NCBI GenBank assembly: GCA_002197545.1
Contig: NFUO01000004.1
Span: 1-64,000, forward strand
Length of the DNA stretch: 64,000 nt
Source: Acidobacteria subdivision 2 bacterium RH1 MAG20
Lineage (GTDB): Bacteria > Acidobacteriota > Terriglobia > Terriglobales > Acidobacteriaceae
Direction: 5' to 3'
The notes under the pieces are model-generated. The model ran no database searches and was not told where the DNA came from. It was given only the letters and a program-made list of their open reading frames with translations. Below, piece after piece: positions 61,603 through 64,000 of the stretch. The position numbers and the translations under genes are program-made. How positions within the stretch are numbered: the first letter of the stretch is position 1; every line of letters starts with the position of its first letter.

Positions 61603-62640
61603 TTGAAGACTTCAAAATGGATGTTGGCAGGATTGGCGTCGGTGCTCAGCGTTGCAGTCATCGCTGGGGCCCAGACAGGGACGACCGGAACGGCACCGAA
61701 GGCAACAACGCCGTCGGCTCCGGCGTTGCACTTGAATGATTTGGGGCAGATGAGCAAGCCCGATCCGTTTCCCGCTGCGAATCCAAAGTACTTCACCGCG
61801 GCTTCGCCAACTGTGGATACGGTGAATGCTTTTCTAAAGGCATTGTGGGGATATGATGCCAATCGTATCTGGCGGGTAGAGGCCATTCAGACGACAGGCG
61901 CGCCGGGTGTGAGCAAAGTGGTTGTCTTTGTATCCGACAAGTCGCCCAATGCGAAGGTGCAGACGACCGCATTTTTTGTGACGCCTGATGGGAACCATGC
62001 GATTGCGGGAGATGGTGTTATTCCGTTTGGAGCGACGCCGTTTGCGGCTACACGCAAGATATTGGAGGCGCGGGCCGATGGCGCGGCGCGTGGCGCGGCG
62101 AGCAAAGATCTGTTGCTGGTCGAGTTTGCCGATTTGGAATGTCCCCATTGCAAGGAAGCGCAGGCGACGATGGGCCAACTGTTGAAGGATTTCCCGAATG
62201 CTCGAATGGTCTTTCAGAGCTTTCCGCTGGTGCAGATCCATCCGTTCGCCTTCAAAGCAGCAGCCTATGGGTATTGCATACAGCAGCAGAAGAATGATGC
62301 TTTCTTTACCTTTGCTTCGGCGGTGTTCGACACTCAGGCTGCTTTGACAGCCGAGACGGGCGATGCGACGCTGAAGAATGCCGTGACCAAGGCCGGGCTT
62401 GATCCGGCGGCCGTAGATACATGCGCGGCCACACAGGCGACGAAGGACCAGGTGAATGCGTCCATCAAGCTGGCGGAAGAGGTAGGCGTAAACCAGACGC
62501 CGATGCTGGCGGTGAATGGGCACATGTTGCCGATTACGAGTGTTCCTTATGAGACTTTGAAGCAGATTGTGGCTTATCAAGCGGAGTTGGATGGGGTGAG
62601 CACTGGGGCTGTTTCTGCTGCTCCCCCGACGGGTAAATAG
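61603..62640 (+). CDS. Exported DsbA-like thioredoxin-fold protein
   Basis: A 345-residue protein with a signal peptide (MLAGLASVLSVAVIAGAQ) and a DsbA/thioredoxin-fold domain in the C-terminal 180 residues. The redox motif is CPHC in LLVEFADLECPHCKEAQATM; the cis-Pro region GVNQTPMLAVNGH is clear. The N-terminal 140 residues form a separate domain. The TTG start has GGAGG nine bases upstream. It may act in disulfide formation or isomerisation in the periplasm. A terminator follows. Confidence 0.9.
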   Translation: MKTSKWMLAGLASVLSVAVIAGAQTGTTGTAPKATTPSAPALHLNDLGQMSKPDPFPAANPKYFTAASPTVDTVNAFLKALWGYDANRIWRVEAIQTTGAPGVSKVVVFVSDKSPNAKVQTTAFFVTPDGNHAIAGDGVIPFGATPFAATRKILEARADGAARGAASKDLLLVEFADLECPHCKEAQATMGQLLKDFPNARMVFQSFPLVQIHPFAFKAAAYGYCIQQQKNDAFFTFASAVFDTQAALTAETGDATLKNAVTKAGLDPAAVDTCAATQATKDQVNASIKLAEEVGVNQTPMLAVNGHMLPITSVPYETLKQIVAYQAELDGVSTGAVSAAPPTGK

Positions 62641-62662
62641 CAGCTTCTTTTGAAGTGTTTTG

Positions 62663-62697
62663 AAAGACGCACCCGAAACAGGTGCGTCTTTTTTTCC
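62663..62697 (+). terminator. Rho-independent terminator of the DsbA-like gene
   Basis: AAAGACGCACC (62663-62673) pairs with GGTGCGTCTTT (62681-62691) perfectly over 11 bases around a 7-base loop, followed by a T-run TTTTTCCCTTT. It lies about 23 bases after the stop. Confidence 0.94.
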
Positions 62698-62772
62698 CTT
62701 TGAGGGAAAGTTGCGTTCGTAAAAATCACGAGGATGGACCATCCAGGTTTGATAGAACGCTGAATGTGATGC

Positions 62773-63255
62773 TCAGGCCATTCGCTGAAAATGCCTGGAG
62801 ATCTGTGGCTTCATGCGTGCCGCATTGACGAAGCTTTCGCGCTCGGTCTTGAGCTTGTCTGCGTTTCGAGAGTTGTCCTTTGATTTCACGGGCCCAGCCC
62901 ACGAGTCTGCCTCAATCAGCGTTGCCGTCGCACGGTCATAACCCATGCGCTCAAGGATCGGTGTCTCCTCGCGGTCGTGAGACTCTCCGGCATGTTGTCC
63001 CAGAATCTCGGGCACAACACTTTTTCCGCTCTCCCCAACAGACTCCGCAGCCATAACCGACGCCGTGAAGTTAGCTGTAAGACGCTGGGCACACTTTTGC
63101 CCGCACAGGTGCTTTACGTCCTTGCGTGAGTGCTTTGGCGACTCCCATCCTCGCAGCTTCAGTTCGCCGCCTTGCTCATAAGCCACGAACCAGCGGCTTG
63201 TGGCCTCTTGTTTTTCTGCTCCGCACATATCGCAATTAATTGCCTGCCGGATCAT
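62773..63255 (-). CDS. Hypothetical protein with zinc-ribbon-like Cys pairs
   Basis: A 160-residue soluble protein. The N-terminus NCDMCGAEKQ and the later LCGQKCAQR form two CxxC/CxxxC pairs about 40 residues apart, a likely zinc-binding knuckle. The rest is polar with a basic C-terminus and no recognised domain. An unannotated orphan gene between two convergent terminators; it may be horizontally acquired. Function unknown. Confidence 0.6.
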   Translation of the reverse strand: MIRQAINCDMCGAEKQEATSRWFVAYEQGGELKLRGWESPKHSRKDVKHLCGQKCAQRLTANFTASVMAAESVGESGKSVVPEILGQHAGESHDREETPILERMGYDRATATLIEADSWAGPVKSKDNSRNADKLKTERESFVNAARMKPQISRHFQRMA

Positions 63256-64000
63256 CTCTCTGTCTCCCCGAAGTTGCCGTTAGAAGTTATGTGTTGCGGC
63301 ACATTCCTCTCATCGGCAGAGATGAAGAATGGATGAGAACAAAAGTATCAAGTTCTTCTTATAAACTGTCCAGAAACTGCACCGGCCGAAAGAGCAGGCC
63401 AGATAAGGACAAAAGCGACGGCGAAATACAGGGGTCTCTCCACTGCACCGCGCGATAAAGCTGCGTGGTTCCCTCGGTGTCACTGACTCTTCCATTAATA
63501 GATTCCGGGGTATGTTGGCCAAATGCTGTTTGAGGAGCCAACGTCAACATCAGAGCCAGACAATCGAAATTATGCTGCGAGATAGCATTACGATACCTCC
63601 TTTGGCCTAACATCAAACTTAATCCGGAGGTGGCTGACCAACCTCTAGAAAATCTGCGTTTCGCCCCCTTGGCTGGACAAGATATGAGAAGGTACATAGG
63701 AGTGTCAAGTAATAAAATTACTTTTTCCCTTGTGAAACTATCGGCTTTGAATTTGCGGTATCTAGACTTAGAGTTGGTTTATTAAGGTAGTGGTCATATA
63801 TGAAGGAGCGTTAGAAATCTAAATATATGCAAAATCATAGCTCACCGAAGACCGAGATCTTCTAAACCACTGGAACCATTCGACTTGATTGATCAAATGC
63901 TATCGAACGGCACGTCGTATCCTCCTATTTCTGGGGTCTCTTCGAGCGGCAGCCCATTTAGATTGGCGGCCCGCCTGTGCTTATTCCCTGTGGACTTGAG
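63256..64000. other. Gene-poor end of the window
   Basis: No gene can be called. Apart from the repeat at 63424-63482, the minus strand at about 63465-63610 reads like a signal peptide and the start of a carboxypeptidase-regulatory-like module (LALMLTLAPQTAFGQ then SINGRVSDTEG), as in TonB-dependent Oar-like proteins, but it runs into the repeat. Hairpin AAGTAAT-aaa-ATTACTT at 63704-63720 is followed by TTTCCC on the plus strand. A plus-strand frame opens at 63897 and runs off the end. Confidence 0.4.
63424..63482. repeat. Interspersed intergenic repeat, copy 3
   Basis: Carries AATACAGGGGTCTCTCCACT, the same 20-base core as copies at 3974 and 21961, in the same orientation. The following variable part (gcaccgcgcgataaagctgcgtgg) resembles copy 2 with changes, but its right end (ccctcggtgtcactgac) differs. 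Confidence 0.82.

Noticed and set aside
63897..64000. Plus-strand frame running off the window end
   Set aside because: Only about 34 codons are visible, with no ribosome site or recognisable motif.

Overview
The window reads as a stretch of chromosome from a moderately high-G+C member of the Acidobacteriaceae (class Terriglobia). The main pointers are a secreted protein of the acidobacterial VWFA-related family (17488-19251), a bacillithiol-type glycosyltransferase (bshA), a Gram-negative envelope gene set (RND efflux, TolC, an Mla-type ATPase, CcmA-E), and short interspersed intergenic repeats of a kind I associate with this family. The lineage is inferred from gene content. No rRNA is present, and the only tRNA seen is tRNA-Val(UAC).

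Layout. 0.2-10.5 kb: murQ, divergent from a serine beta-lactamase-fold protein coupled to lepB; then the glycolytic genes tpiA, pgk and gapA, all on the minus strand but separated by a RidA-like gene, a nucleotidyltransferase with a small overlapping partner, two divergent VOC proteins and an EAL-PAS-PAS c-di-GMP phosphodiesterase. 10.7-17.5 kb: a P-loop kinase, a compatible-solute ABC transporter, an unrecognised 278-residue protein, and a membrane protein divergent from a MarR regulator with two matching operator motifs. 17.5-28.2 kb: the VWFA protein, a HicBA pair with a frameshifted toxin, ribA, a LytS-type kinase, bshA with a YdjC-type deacetylase, and a deoxyribose-catabolism operon (ribokinase relic, deoC, two-domain aldehyde dehydrogenase), then tRNA-Val. 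28.4-34.8 kb: an RND tripartite efflux operon.

34.8-45.1 kb: a succinate dehydrogenase operon (sdhC, small membrane ORF, sdhA, very small membrane ORF, sdhB), rdgB, and a flagellar island with flbD-motA-motB on the minus strand and flagellin-fliD-fliS on the plus strand. A near-consensus sigma-28 promoter precedes the flagellin gene. 45.1-52.4 kb: an ABC exporter, cyaY/frataxin, a cytochrome c maturation operon ccmE-ccmA-ybaK-ccmB-ccmC-ccmD with the Cys-type CcmE, and thiC with a clear terminator. 52.5-64 kb: acyl-CoA dehydrogenase, DUF488 protein, cupin, M20 peptidase, mobA, an orphan MlaF-like ATPase, a polyprenyl sugar-phosphate transferase, nadE, a DsbA-like thioredoxin-fold protein, a zinc-ribbon-like hypothetical protein and a gene-poor end with one interspersed repeat.

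The window is mostly housekeeping. The most informative departures are the MarR twin operators, the sigma-28 promoters, the hicA and ribokinase lesions, the variant Ccm operon with an embedded Cys-tRNA(Pro) deacylase, the small membrane ORFs inside the sdh operon, the BshA-YdjC pairing, and a strong hairpin terminator with no gene in front of it. No CRISPR array, insertion sequence, prophage or obvious defence island was found.
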